From positions 1 to 64,000 of the forward strand of contig JBICIG010000063.1 in the NCBI GenBank assembly GCA_043101605.1: 64,000 bases of DNA. The letters are read 5' to 3'. Shown piece after piece: positions 15,021-23,637 of this stretch. Every line of letters begins with the position of its first letter. The first letter of the stretch is position 1. Source of the stretch: JBICIG01 sp043101605. Its GTDB lineage: Bacteria; Planctomycetota; Phycisphaerae; Phycisphaerales; UBA1924. Under the pieces are notes generated by a model. That model saw only the letters and a list, made by a program, of their open reading frames with translations, searched no databases and had not been told where the DNA came from. The position numbers and the translations under genes are program-made.

Positions 15021-15977
15021 ATGCCCGGCGCGGAGATCACCACCGACTACTGGGTCTCGGAGTACCTCTCCCCGACCGACATCTTCCAGCACGGCATCGT
15101 GCGCATGCTCGCCTGGCAGCGCACCGCGTTCCAGGAGATGTCCGTCGTCGAGTCCGGGCGCCTCGGAAAAGCCCTCGTCCTCGACGGCAAGTGGCAGTCC
15201 TGCACCGGCGACGAGTGCCTCTACCACGAGCCGCTCGTCCAGCCGGCCTGCTATCTCCACGGCTCCCCACGCACCGCCCTCATCCTCGGCGGCGGCGAGG
15301 GGGCCACCGCGCGCGAACTCCTCCGCTGGAAGACCATCGAGCGCGTCACCATGGTCGACATCGACGGCGAGGTCGTCGAAGCATGCAGGCAGCATCTCCC
15401 CGAGATGCACCAGGGCGCCTTCGACGACCCGCGCATGGACCTCGTCATCGGCGACGCGCTCCAGTATGTCGCCGATCCCGCCACCAAGCCCGAAGGCGGC
15501 TGGGACATCATCATCTCCGACCTCTCCGACCCAATCGCCGAGGGACCGAGCTACCCCCTCTTTACGCGCGAGTACTACCAGAGCCTCGCCGACATCCTCG
15601 CGCCCAAGGGTCACCTCGTCGTGCAGTCCGGCTCGGTCTCGCCCGTCGAGACCCGCATGCACGCCGGCCTGGCGCGCACGCTCCGCGATGTCTTCCCGCA
15701 CACGAGTTCCTACACCTCGCCCGTGCCGGGTTACGCCTCGATCTGGAGCTACATCATCACCCACAACGACCCGTGGGATGCGCTTCCCGACCCCGACGAC
15801 ATCGACCGCGTGCTCGCCGACAACCTCACGAGCGAACTCCGCATGCTCGACGGCCGCGCCATGCTCGGGCTCTTCCAGATCCCCAAGTATCTCCGCCACG
15901 CGATCGAGACCGAGGACACCGTCTTCACGCTCGACAACCCCCCGAAGTTCTTCGGCGAGGGGGTCAAGGGCGCGTAA
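15021..15977 (+). CDS. speE: Spermidine synthase
   Basis: 318 residues. Transfers aminopropyl from decarboxylated SAM (made by the adjacent SpeD) to putrescine. The SAM-binding motif LILGGGEGATAREL (87-100), MVDIDGEV near 112, the catalytic Asp region IISDLSDPIAEGPSYPL (near 162-178) and a C-terminal LDGRAMLGLFQIPKYL segment are visible. GDALQYV near 140 is the family adenine-binding motif. It is longer than the E. coli enzyme and could equally be a thermospermine-type synthase; the substrate is not decided by sequence alone. The stop lies 18 bases from the converging propeller gene and no terminator was seen. Confidence 0.9.
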   Translation: MPGAEITTDYWVSEYLSPTDIFQHGIVRMLAWQRTAFQEMSVVESGRLGKALVLDGKWQSCTGDECLYHEPLVQPACYLHGSPRTALILGGGEGATARELLRWKTIERVTMVDIDGEVVEACRQHLPEMHQGAFDDPRMDLVIGDALQYVADPATKPEGGWDIIISDLSDPIAEGPSYPLFTREYYQSLADILAPKGHLVVQSGSVSPVETRMHAGLARTLRDVFPHTSSYTSPVPGYASIWSYIITHNDPWDALPDPDDIDRVLADNLTSELRMLDGRAMLGLFQIPKYLRHAIETEDTVFTLDNPPKFFGEGVKGA

Positions 15978-15995
15978 CGACGCGGGCAGCGCCGC

Positions 15996-17114
15996 TCACC
16001 GCCGCGTCTCAGTCGACTGTGAAGATCCGTCCACCGGCTCCGCCGCCGGCCCATCCCCCACTTCGATCTCCACCGGCGACCACGCCATCCCATCCGGCTC
16101 CCGCCCTGCGCGCAGATACCGCGTGACCTGCCATTCCCCGAGGTCGATCTCCGCGATCACATCCGCCTGCGCGTTGGCGATGTACGCGTGCTTCCCGTCC
16201 GGCGGGATCAGAATCCCGATCGGCACCGGGCTCCCGCCGAACTGATCACCGAACAGCCGCCCCTCTCCCTCACCCGCCTCGGCTCTCATCGAAACCCGCG
16301 CGATCTCCTTCCGCGTCGCCGCATCGAACACCGCGACATCCCCCGACGCCGCACAGCTCACCAGCGCGTGCTTCCCGTCGGGCGTCACCTTCACCCGGAT
16401 CGGGAACTCGCCGCACGGCACCGACTCGATGATCTCGAGCGTCTGCGCATCCACGACGCTCACCGTGTACGCCTGCCGATTCGTCACCCACACCTGCTTC
16501 CCGTCGGGCGACACATCCACGCCCTCGGCCCCGTTCCCCGTCGGGATCTGCTTGAGGATCTTCCCTTCCTTGAGATCGATCGCCGTGATCGATCCCGACG
16601 CGATGTTTGCGACGAACGCCCGCGACGCATCCGGCGTGATCGCCACCATATGACTCGCGTTCGCCTCGGTCCCAACCGCCCGCTCGACCGCGCCCGTCTC
16701 GATGTTCACGACGATGAGCATCCGCGTCGTCTCGCTCGTCACGACGACGCGCTTTCCGTCGGGCGTGAACACGATGCCGTGCGGCCGGGTGTACTCCCCG
16801 AGATCGATCGTGCGCACAACACGCTGCGCTTCGAGATCGAGCACCGTCAGCGAGTTGCCCGGCTGCTGCTGCCCGTAGTTGCACGCGACCGCGACCGCGC
16901 CGTCCGGGCTCACCGCCGCCTCGTGCGGGCCCGTCCCGACCGGCAGCAGCGATACCTGCGCCCCCGACGCGCGATCCAGCAGCGACGCGCTCGCGGCTCC
17001 CTTGTTGAGAATCACCAGCGTGCCGGGCCTTTCGTCATCGCCGAACGCCGCCGCGCCCCACGCCACCCCGCTCGCCGCGAGCACACCCGCCGCCATCGTC
17101 ATCCAACGGTTCAT
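15996..17114 (-). CDS. Exported YVTN-type beta-propeller protein
   Basis: 372 residues from an ATG preceded by GAGGAGCG. Signal peptide MNRWMTMAAGVLAASGVAWGAAA. The mature part is a run of about seven 40-residue YVTN/YncE-like blades, each with a GxxP...SPDGxxVxV pattern, for example VSPDGAVAVACNYG, FTPDGKRVVVTSE, ITPDASRAFVANIASG and VSPDGKQVWVTNR. Such propellers are periplasmic or surface binding scaffolds; no catalytic site is known. An Ala/Glu tail follows the last blade. The start is 63 bases downstream of the methyltransferase stop on the same strand; a shared transcript is possible but no functional link is apparent. Confidence 0.85.
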   Translation of the reverse strand: MNRWMTMAAGVLAASGVAWGAAAFGDDERPGTLVILNKGAASASLLDRASGAQVSLLPVGTGPHEAAVSPDGAVAVACNYGQQQPGNSLTVLDLEAQRVVRTIDLGEYTRPHGIVFTPDGKRVVVTSETTRMLIVVNIETGAVERAVGTEANASHMVAITPDASRAFVANIASGSITAIDLKEGKILKQIPTGNGAEGVDVSPDGKQVWVTNRQAYTVSVVDAQTLEIIESVPCGEFPIRVKVTPDGKHALVSCAASGDVAVFDAATRKEIARVSMRAEAGEGEGRLFGDQFGGSPVPIGILIPPDGKHAYIANAQADVIAEIDLGEWQVTRYLRAGREPDGMAWSPVEIEVGDGPAAEPVDGSSQSTETRR

Positions 17115-17177
17115 GCGTCGCTCCTCGTGCCGAGACTCGCGCCGGATCTCGCGCCCCGCCGAGTCCGCCAGCATGCT

Positions 17178-18287
17178 CTACCGCCGCGCGCCCGTCGCCG
17201 TTGCGTCCGACTCGATCACCTCGTACCTCGGCCGAGGCTCCATCCGAGCCAGCCGCCGACCGATCGTCTCGGCCGCGACCTCGCTCTGATCGATCGCGAT
17301 CCACCGCCGCGGCTCGGCCTCGCCCGCCGATCCCCCGCCCATGGGATCACCCGCCGCCCGGTTCAACCGCTCGACCGCCTCGATCGTCGTCCCGCTCCCG
17401 GCATACGGATCGAGCACGACCGCCCCCGGGTCGCTCGCCGCGAGGACGATCCGCTCGAGCAGCTTCACCGGCTTCTGCGTCGGATACCCCAGCCGCTCTC
17501 CCGCGTTCCTTCCCACCGGCGTGATGTCCGCCCACCAGTCCTCGACAACCTTGCCTCGTGCATCCCCCTCGCGCAGCCGCTCGTCAAGATCGTCGTACGC
17601 CCGCCCCTCGTAGATCCCCGTCCGCGCGCGCGCCGCGCTCAGGCTCTTCGCGTACGCCACGCGCACCCGATCCCGCCGGAACACCGCCGCGTCACTCTTC
17701 GCGTACCACAGGATCACATCGTGCTTGCGCGGGAACCACCGGGTTGTGTTCGAGGGACCCGTGTAGCACCACGCGATCTCGTTGCGGAACATCGCGGCCC
17801 CGAAAGCCGCGTCGAGCATCAGCCGGATCGCGTGCCCCGCGCTCCCGTCGCAATGCAGGAACAGCGAGCCGGTCTCGCGCAGCGATCGCCGCACCAGCTC
17901 CACCCGCGCCGCCAGGTGCACGACATACGCGCGCATCCCCGCGGACTCGCTCAACGCCTCGACATGCCCGAGCAGCCGCTGCAACGCCGGTCGGCAACGC
18001 GCATCGCCCACCAGCTCGCCCCGCAGCCGCTCGGCCTGGTCGTCCCAACGCCACACATCCTCAAAGACCCGCCGCGCGCCGCCGACGACCAGCCCCGCCC
18101 CGCGCGCGCTCGCACCCCGCGCCTCGTACCGCGCCTCGGAGTTGAACGGGGGGTCCAGGTACGCCAGGTCCACCGACCCCTCGCCCACCAGACCGCCATC
18201 TCCCAGCGCCCGCAGGTTGTCCCCGAGAATCAAACGGTTGCACCCGCCCGATGGATCGGCATGGCTCGACTCACGCGCGTGGCTCAC
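17178..18287 (-). CDS. Orphan beta-class DNA methyltransferase (N6-adenine or N4-cytosine)
   Basis: About 369 residues from the GTG at 18287 (MSHARESSHADPSGGCNRL); an ATG 29 codons upstream lies in the lexA terminator and is rejected. The motif order is target-side first: catalytic motif IV LAYLDPPFNS near 42, then much later the SAM-binding motif I VVLDPYAGSGTTIEAV near 315, preceded by LGYPTQKPVKLLERI. This is the beta-class layout seen in type III Mod and many solitary methylases. The tryptophan/tyrosine segment NEIAWCYTG near 170 is typical. No restriction subunit lies nearby, so it is a solitary methyltransferase in this window; the target sequence is unknown. Confidence 0.85.
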   Translation of the reverse strand: MSHARESSHADPSGGCNRLILGDNLRALGDGGLVGEGSVDLAYLDPPFNSEARYEARGASARGAGLVVGGARRVFEDVWRWDDQAERLRGELVGDARCRPALQRLLGHVEALSESAGMRAYVVHLAARVELVRRSLRETGSLFLHCDGSAGHAIRLMLDAAFGAAMFRNEIAWCYTGPSNTTRWFPRKHDVILWYAKSDAAVFRRDRVRVAYAKSLSAARARTGIYEGRAYDDLDERLREGDARGKVVEDWWADITPVGRNAGERLGYPTQKPVKLLERIVLAASDPGAVVLDPYAGSGTTIEAVERLNRAAGDPMGGGSAGEAEPRRWIAIDQSEVAAETIGRRLARMEPRPRYEVIESDATATGARR

Positions 18288-18352
18288 CCGACCGTTATAC
18301 CCGCCACGCCGCGAGCCCGAGCGCGTCGCGCCGGATCGGCGCCCGGGCGCGC

Positions 18353-18388
18353 AAGAAAACAGCGTGCCCACCACTCCGGGGCACGCTG
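18353..18388 (-). terminator. Rho-independent terminator of lexA
   Basis: On the minus strand CAGCGTGCCC and GGGCACGCTG form a perfect 10-bp stem with a nine-base loop, followed at once by TTTTCTT. It lies 69 bases past the lexA stop and before the methyltransferase start, so the two genes are separate transcription units. Confidence 0.9.
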
Positions 18389-18456
18389 CAGTCCGTGCTC
18401 AACACTTCACCCGGATCGTGCCGGGCGGGCGCCCGACGCCGCCCCGCATCCCCGGC

Positions 18457-19071
18457 TCAGTACCGCCGGACCACGCCCTTGACGATCCCCTGGATCTGGC
18501 AGAACTTCACCCGGATCGGCTCGAAGTCCGGGTTGGCCGGCTGCAGCCGGATGTGGTCCTGCTCCTTGAAGAAGGTCTTGAGCGTGGTCGACCCGTCGGG
18601 CAGCAGCGCCACGACCCGGTCGCCGTTGTCGGCCACCTGCGTGCGCTCGACGAGCACATAGTCCCCGTCGAGGATGCCCTCGTCCCGCATCGACTCGCCC
18701 TCGACCATCAGCGCGAAGGTCGAGCCGGCCTTCTCCGGGCTCGCGCCGAGCAGGTCCGCCAGGTCCACCTCGTCGTGGTCGGCAACCTTCTCGATCGGCA
18801 TGCCCGCGGCGATCTGCCCGACCAGCGGGAACCGCAGCGGCCGCGATTCGTCGGGCACCACCACCCCGTCAGCGATCGACAAAGAGCGTGCCTTGTTCGC
18901 TTCGCGCACGAGCGCGCCCTTCTTGATGAGCGCCTCGACGTGCTCGAACACCGTGACCTTGGACACGCCGATCTCGTCGGCCAGCTCCTGCATGGTCGGG
19001 GAATAGCCATGACGAACCCGCCAGTCCCGAATCAGCTTGAGAATGCGGAGTTGCTTGGGGGTCAGATTCAT
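18457..19071 (-). CDS. lexA: LexA SOS repressor
   Basis: 204 residues. The N-terminal winged helix (1-65) has the LexA start MNLTPKQLRILKLIRDW and a recognition region PTMQELADEIGVSKVT. The self-cleavage bond Ala89-Gly90 lies in VGQIAAGMP. The protease dyad is Ser127 (EGESMRDEGI) and Lys165 (STTLKTFF). RecA filaments should trigger cleavage and derepress DNA-repair genes. A terminator follows. The region upstream has a second, overlapping open frame and a long hairpin near 19714-19748 that may be part of its control. One of the very few ACGT sites of the window is in this gene (18938). Confidence 0.96.
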   Translation of the reverse strand: MNLTPKQLRILKLIRDWRVRHGYSPTMQELADEIGVSKVTVFEHVEALIKKGALVREANKARSLSIADGVVVPDESRPLRFPLVGQIAAGMPIEKVADHDEVDLADLLGASPEKAGSTFALMVEGESMRDEGILDGDYVLVERTQVADNGDRVVALLPDGSTTLKTFFKEQDHIRLQPANPDFEPIRVKFCQIQGIVKGVVRRY

Positions 19072-19477
19072 GTCCGGACTCCTTGAGTCTTCGGCACGCC
19101 GTCACCATCGGGCGCACCACCACCACCGATGCCTCGCTCTCGTCGAGCCACCGGCTCACCGAGCCCCGCGAAGCCGACCGCCCGCTGCGCCCGAACGCTT
19201 CCACGCCCGCACGCAACGCGCCAAGCCGCGACCGCTGAGTCCCGAGCACCTGCTCGGCCACGCTCAGCCAGCCCACGGCGTCGGCCGCCCGACGCTCCTT
19301 CACACTCCGACCCTCGACGCGAACGCTCGCGGCCCCTCCGCGACGAACCAGCCAACCCCCGAGCCCGAACAGCCCGAGAAGCCCCGGCCCGACCCCGCTC
19401 GACGACGCGGCATCGAAGTCCTCAACAAACACACCACCCGGCCCAAGCCGGACCAGCGGCGGATTCATCCGTGTCAT
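18869..19477 (-). CDS. Putative unknown protein overlapping the start of lexA
   Basis: An open frame of 202 codons whose ATG at 19477 is preceded by a perfect GGAGG five bases upstream. The first 135 codons, lying upstream of lexA, have GC-rich third positions and a plausible composition (MTRMNPPLVRLGPGGVF, then a short hydrophobic stretch GLLGLFGLGGWLV, then Arg/Ala/Ser-rich). The remaining 67 codons run out of frame through the lexA N-terminus for 203 bases and look like shadow. Either a real gene lost its stop, a frameshift lies near 19070-19100, or the frame is fortuitous. No family recognised. Confidence 0.35.
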   Translation of the reverse strand: MTRMNPPLVRLGPGGVFVEDFDAASSSGVGPGLLGLFGLGGWLVRRGGAASVRVEGRSVKERRAADAVGWLSVAEQVLGTQRSRLGALRAGVEAFGRSGRSASRGSVSRWLDESEASVVVVRPMVTACRRLKESGHESDPQATPHSQADSGLAGSSWLFPDHAGAGRRDRRVQGHGVRARRGAHQEGRARARSEQGTLFVDR

Positions 19478-19797
19478 GCGCGCCTCCAATCCTTTGTCAC
19501 GCACGCACATGCGAACCAATTTCGCCCGTCTTCACGCGCTCCAGGGCGCGCCCTTCACAGGCTCCGGCTCGCCGCACCGCTCCGCGATGCGCCATCGATT
19601 CAGGCCGATCTCCGCGGCCCGGGTGACTCAGCGGGGCGCTCACAGGCACCCCACTCACCACCAAACATTATTCGAGCGAATCGGCCGCTCGGCTCCCCTT
19701 CCCTCACAAATTTTGTTCGGATTTCGATCTGGACTCAAAACCCGAACAGAATCGCCCCTCCACACCCCCTGACCCGCGCTTGTGTCGCAACGGATGT
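19478..19797. other. Intergenic region between dprA and the lexA-side genes
   Basis: About 320 bases with lower GC content near 19660-19760 than the surroundings. Besides the hairpin at 19714-19748 it has the palindrome ATTCG-AG-CGAAT at 19670-19681. It probably carries the promoter of the unit ending in lexA. No gene on either strand looks real. Confidence 0.5.
19714..19748. promoter_or_regulatory. Long 14-bp hairpin/operator candidate upstream of lexA
   Basis: On the minus strand TGTTCGGGTTTTGA and TCGAAATCCGAACA pair over 14 positions (two G-U) around a seven-base loop. It has no following T-run, so it is not a typical terminator of dprA. It could be an operator, an RNA leader structure or a weak terminator. 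Confidence 0.4.
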
Positions 19798-21078
19798 CTA
19801 CGACCCGGATCCGCGCGTCCGCACCAGTCGGCCTCCCTCCCGACGGACCAGCCCCCGGATCTCCAGCAGCGTCAGCGCCGCACCCACCCGGCTCGCCCCG
19901 ATCTCCACCTGCCGAACCAGTCCCTCCATCGTGTCCACCGACCCGAGCGCGCCGAGCACCGCCGCCTCATCCGAGCCCGCCTCGACCCCCGGCTGCCCGC
20001 TCTCCGCCCACCTTCGACCACCCGAAGCAACCTCCGTCTCCGACGAGGCTTGCGCCGTGAACAACCCCGCTTCGCCGCCACCGGGATACCGCGCCGCGAA
20101 GGTGTCCGCAAAGTGATGCCTTGCCGGGCCTTCCAGCCCCGCGATCACATCGCCCGGCTCGGTGACCAGGATCGCCCCGCCCTGCTTGAGCAGGTCCAGC
20201 GACCCCCGGCTCGCCAGCGAGTCCACCCGCCCGGGCAGCGCCATCACTTCGCGCCCGTGCTCCTCCCCCGCCACCTTCGCCGTGATCAGCGCCCCGGACT
20301 TCAGCCCCGCCTCGATCACCAGCACCCCGAGGCTCACGCCCGAGATCAGCCGGTTGCGAGCCGGGAAGTTCCGCGCCTCCGGCGCCGCGTCAGACGCCAG
20401 TTCTGACACCAGCACCCCGCCCCGCTCGACCACCTGTGCAAACAACTCGCGATTGTCCGGCGGATAGCACTCCCCCAACCCGCACCCCATGAACACCGCC
20501 GTCCGCCCGCCGACGCGGAGCGCCGCGCGGTGCGCTGCCGTGTCGATCCCCCTCGCACCGCCCGAGACGATCGTCAGCCCCGCCTGCGCCAGCGACCCCG
20601 CGAATCGCTCGGCTTGCTCGATCCCGTACGCCGAGCACCGCCGCGAACCTACCAGCGCCACCGGGAACGACCCGCGATCCAGGATCCCCGGCTCCCCCTT
20701 CAGGAACAGCACCAGCGGCGCGTCGTCCAGCGGCGACAGCAGCGCCGGATACCCCGCCCCGCCTCGCACCACCATCCGAACGCCCAGCCGATCCATTGCC
20801 GATAGTTCGCGCTCGACCCGCTCCCCCGCTTCGCGCACCGCATCCGCGATCGCCCGCGCCTTGCGGTCGCCGATGCCCTCGACCCGCTGCAGCGCCGCCG
20901 GGCTCGCGCCGAGCACGCGCTCGCAAGACCCGAACCGCTCGATGAGCCGTCGCGACAGCACCGGGCCGATGCCGCTGGCCAGATGCAGCGTCAGATGCGC
21001 GCGCAACTCGGCTTCGGGCATGGCCGGCGCGACCCCCGCTTGCCCGATCCCACCCTCGGCATCATGTTCGGCTTGCAT
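19798..21078 (-). CDS. dprA: DNA processing protein DprA (Smf)
   Basis: 426 residues. DprA protects incoming single-stranded DNA and loads RecA during natural transformation. Order: N-terminal helix-hairpin-helix region (LHLASGIGPVLSRRLIERF near 31-49 and VEGIGDRKARAIAD), the Rossmann-like core with VALVGSRRCSAYG, IVSGGARGIDTAAH and the ARNRLISG motif, then a C-terminal winged-helix domain (about 360-426, EAAVLGALGS...VGAALTLLEIRGLVRR). All motifs of a functional DprA are present. No other competence gene is near, but the pseudopilin operon at 53-62 kb is in the same window. Confidence 0.94.
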   Translation of the reverse strand: MQAEHDAEGGIGQAGVAPAMPEAELRAHLTLHLASGIGPVLSRRLIERFGSCERVLGASPAALQRVEGIGDRKARAIADAVREAGERVERELSAMDRLGVRMVVRGGAGYPALLSPLDDAPLVLFLKGEPGILDRGSFPVALVGSRRCSAYGIEQAERFAGSLAQAGLTIVSGGARGIDTAAHRAALRVGGRTAVFMGCGLGECYPPDNRELFAQVVERGGVLVSELASDAAPEARNFPARNRLISGVSLGVLVIEAGLKSGALITAKVAGEEHGREVMALPGRVDSLASRGSLDLLKQGGAILVTEPGDVIAGLEGPARHHFADTFAARYPGGGEAGLFTAQASSETEVASGGRRWAESGQPGVEAGSDEAAVLGALGSVDTMEGLVRQVEIGASRVGAALTLLEIRGLVRREGGRLVRTRGSGS

Positions 21079-21141
21079 ACGGGTTGAGTCTACCCGCCCG
21101 ACGCCGCCACGCCAGCCCCTCGGCCTGCGAAATCCGAGCGA

Positions 21142-21687
21142 TCAGTTGCCGACCCCGCTGCCGGACCCCTCGGCGGCCTCAGCGCCAGTTGCGTCACCAG
21201 TTTCGTCGGCGGGTTCGTCGCCGGCCAATCCGTGCGTGCCCGCGGCGACATACCCGACGCCCGCGCCGCCCCCCGGCCTCGACGAGAACGGGACCTGCCG
21301 CGCGAAGACCCGCAGCGGCTCCCCGGCCGTCACCCCGAGCCCCACGCTCTTGGTCACGATCTGCTGCGTGTACATCTTCGTCGGGTCGGGCTCGCGCACC
21401 GTCACGAACGCCTCATGCACCTCGCCCTCGCGCCGAACCTCGTCGAGTTCCAGCGACCAGCCCGGGTTCGGAAGCTCCGCCCGGAGGATGTAGACCCACG
21501 CCGACGCATCGATCGAGATCCGATGCCCGATCGCTCCGTTCTCGACGATCCGGGGCCCGCTCGAGCAACCGCCCATCCCCGCCGAAACCCCCAGCAGCGC
21601 CACGCACGCGGCGACCGTCCGGAACCAATGCCCCCTTCGCCCGCCGTTCCGCCGACCGATCTGAAGTCCGTTGTCGCGCGCGCGCAT
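21142..21687 (-). CDS. Predicted lipoprotein of unknown function
   Basis: 181 residues from an ATG with GGAGGG upstream. A basic N-terminus and hydrophobic stretch VAACVALLGVSAGMGGC suggest a lipoprotein with Cys41, though the lipobox is not canonical. Residues 45-145 are a small beta-rich domain (SIDASAWVYILRAELPNPG near 58-76, and TKMYTQQIVTKSVGLGV). The last 35 residues are Asp/Glu/Ala/Gly-rich. No family recognised. It ends 63 bases before dprA begins, on the same strand, so it may head the dprA transcript. Confidence 0.65.
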   Translation of the reverse strand: MRARDNGLQIGRRNGGRRGHWFRTVAACVALLGVSAGMGGCSSGPRIVENGAIGHRISIDASAWVYILRAELPNPGWSLELDEVRREGEVHEAFVTVREPDPTKMYTQQIVTKSVGLGVTAGEPLRVFARQVPFSSRPGGGAGVGYVAAGTHGLAGDEPADETGDATGAEAAEGSGSGVGN

Positions 21688-21763
21688 GCCGTGCCCTCCG
21701 GGTGAGAGTTCTCCCCAGAGCGTACCGCTCGCCGCGTGGTTGTGTTCCGCGTGCCCGGGCGTG

Positions 21764-22285
21764 TCAGATCTCGAACTCGATCCTCCCGCCCGGCCGCACC
21801 GGCTTCTCGATGCGGTAGACCGATTCGATGCGATGGACCCGCCGCGTGCGCTCGGTCGGCGAGACCTCGCCGATCCCGGGCCATGAGCCGTGCCCGCCGT
21901 GCGACCCATACCGGCCGCGATGGTCCCCGTCCCGATCATGCCCGCCCCTTTCGGGTCCGCCGCAGCCCCGGGCGTGGTGACCGCCGCGCGGATCGTGCCA
22001 GCCCTGGGCGGCGAGCTGCTCGCTCAGCCGTTCGAGCATCGCGCGGATGATCCAGGTCCGCGCGTTGAGCCGTTCGAGAAGCGTGTGGAAGGGAACGCTC
22101 CCCGGCGCGGCGCCCAGCACCGTCGGCGCCCCCGCCGCCCGATGCCCGCGATCGGCGCACCCGCCGCGCGGCATCCCACGCACGCAATCGGGAGGCACGG
22201 GTGCGACATGCCTCGCCCGAGGCCTGTACGCCCGCATCGCCGACCCGCACGACCACGCCACGCTGTCGAGTGCTCCGGTTCTCAT
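21764..22285 (-). CDS. His/Gly-rich protein of unknown function
   Basis: Coding frame supported by GC-rich third positions near its 3' end (the final codons read ATC GAG TTC GAG ATC TGA). A helical stretch PFHTLLERLNARTWIIR and AMLERLSEQLAAQG is followed by a His/Gly/Asp-rich run (GGHHARGCGG, HDRDGDHRG, SHGGHG). That run could bind transition metals (inference). It ends RIEKPVRPGGRIEFEI. The start is uncertain: Met at 22285, 22237 or 22174 are options and none has a good ribosome binding site. It is divergent from queA, starting about 155 bases from it, and lies 76 bases upstream of the lipoprotein gene. Confidence 0.45.
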   Translation of the reverse strand: MRTGALDSVAWSCGSAMRAYRPRARHVAPVPPDCVRGMPRGGCADRGHRAAGAPTVLGAAPGSVPFHTLLERLNARTWIIRAMLERLSEQLAAQGWHDPRGGHHARGCGGPERGGHDRDGDHRGRYGSHGGHGSWPGIGEVSPTERTRRVHRIESVYRIEKPVRPGGRIEFEI

Positions 22286-22439
22286 GGAGCAACCCGGGTT
22301 CGAACACCGGGCCAGACGCACCGGGCGCGATAACATCGAGTGCCGGCGCGCTCGCGCCGCGTTCTGCCCCGCCGCCCCGGTCCGTTTGTGCGGCTTGTCG
22401 CCGTCACGCCACGCCCCCGCGTCCGCGATCCGCCACGCC

Positions 22440-23570
22440 ATGCGCACCGACGAACTCGACTACCACCTGCCCGACGAACTCGTCGCGACCCGACCGGCCG
22501 ACCCGCGCGACAGCGCCCGGCTGCTCGTGATCAGCCGCTCCGACCCCGACCGTCTCGAGCACCGCACCGTGCGCGACCTGCCCGACCTGCTCGCGCCGGG
22601 CGACCTGGCGGTCTTCAACCGCTCGCGCGTCGTCCACGCCCGTTTTCTCGGGCACCGCACCGACACCATGGGCCGCGTCGAGGGGCTCTTCCTGCGCGAG
22701 CCCGAGCCGGGCGTCTGGGTCGCGATGCTCAAGGCGCGACGCTTCCGCCCCGGCACGCGCCTGGCGCTCCGCGCGGCCGCCTCGCCCGCGACTTCCCCCG
22801 CCGACTTCCCGCCGACCTCGGGCTACGAACTCGAACTCCTCGAGCGAGCCGACGAACCCGGCGCGTGGCTCCTCCGCGTCCACCCGGCCGACGCGCCCAA
22901 CTCACTGGAAGTGCTCGATCGCGTCGGGCTTCCCCCGCTGCCGCCGTACATCCGTGCCGCGCGCGCCCGCGCCGGCGACCCGGCGTCCCAACTCGACGAC
23001 CCGCGCTGGTACCAGACGGTCTACGCGTCCGAGCCCGGGTCGGTCGCGGCGCCCACCGCCGGGCTGCACTTCACGCCCGAACTGCTCGACGCCCTGACCG
23101 ACCGGGGCGTCGCACGGGCCGAGGTCACGCTGCATGTCGGCACGGGCACCTTCAAGCCCGTCGAGACCGACATCCTTGAGGACCACCCGATGCACACCGA
23201 GTGGTGCTCGATCCCGCGCGCCACGCTCGAGGCGATCCGGGCACGCCGCGCGGGCGGGTCCGGGTGCGTCCTGGCGATCGGGACCACCTCCGCCCGCACG
23301 CTCGAGGGCTTTGCCCAGCTTGAAGCGCGGCACCCTGGCGAGCCGTTGCCCGACCATCTCGAAACCGACATCCTGATCTCGCCGGGCTACGCCTGGCGCT
23401 GGACCGACGCCCTGCTGACCAACTTCCACCTCCCCCGCTCGACCCTGCTGGCGATGGTCGCCGCCCTGCTGCCCGAGGGGATCGAACGACTGCTGGAGGT
23501 CTACCGCGTCGCGGTCGCCGAGCGGTACCGTTTCTACAGCTTCGGCGACGCGATGCTGGTTCTCCCCTGA
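22440..23570 (+). CDS. queA: S-adenosylmethionine:tRNA ribosyltransferase-isomerase
   Basis: 376 residues. Adds the epoxycyclopentane ring in queuosine synthesis on tRNA. It begins with the family signature MRTDELDYHLPDELVATRPA. It contains RDSARLLVI, LAVFNRSRVVHARF (near 55-68), YQTVYASEPGSVAAPTAGLHF (near 197-217, the most conserved block), LHVGTGTFKPV and the C-terminal NFHLPRSTLLAMV. The ATG is chosen because it gives this signature; the frame is open upstream but shows no similarity to QueA. No tgt or queG lies next to it. Confidence 0.95.
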   Translation: MRTDELDYHLPDELVATRPADPRDSARLLVISRSDPDRLEHRTVRDLPDLLAPGDLAVFNRSRVVHARFLGHRTDTMGRVEGLFLREPEPGVWVAMLKARRFRPGTRLALRAAASPATSPADFPPTSGYELELLERADEPGAWLLRVHPADAPNSLEVLDRVGLPPLPPYIRAARARAGDPASQLDDPRWYQTVYASEPGSVAAPTAGLHFTPELLDALTDRGVARAEVTLHVGTGTFKPVETDILEDHPMHTEWCSIPRATLEAIRARRAGGSGCVLAIGTTSARTLEGFAQLEARHPGEPLPDHLETDILISPGYAWRWTDALLTNFHLPRSTLLAMVAALLPEGIERLLEVYRVAVAERYRFYSFGDAMLVLP

Positions 23571-23637
23571 CCGCTGCGGCGCGATACCCTGTCGCGCGTT
23601 CCCGACGGATCGGGAGCGATTCTCCGGAGGATCCGCC

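Noticed and set aside
19037..20116. 359-codon plus-strand open frame over the lexA-dprA gap
   Set aside because: His/Pro/Arg-rich, crosses two genes antisense and has no ribosome binding site.
22286..22320. tRNA-like T-arm (GGGTTCGAAC) near 22300
   Set aside because: No matching acceptor, D or anticodon arm can be drawn around it.
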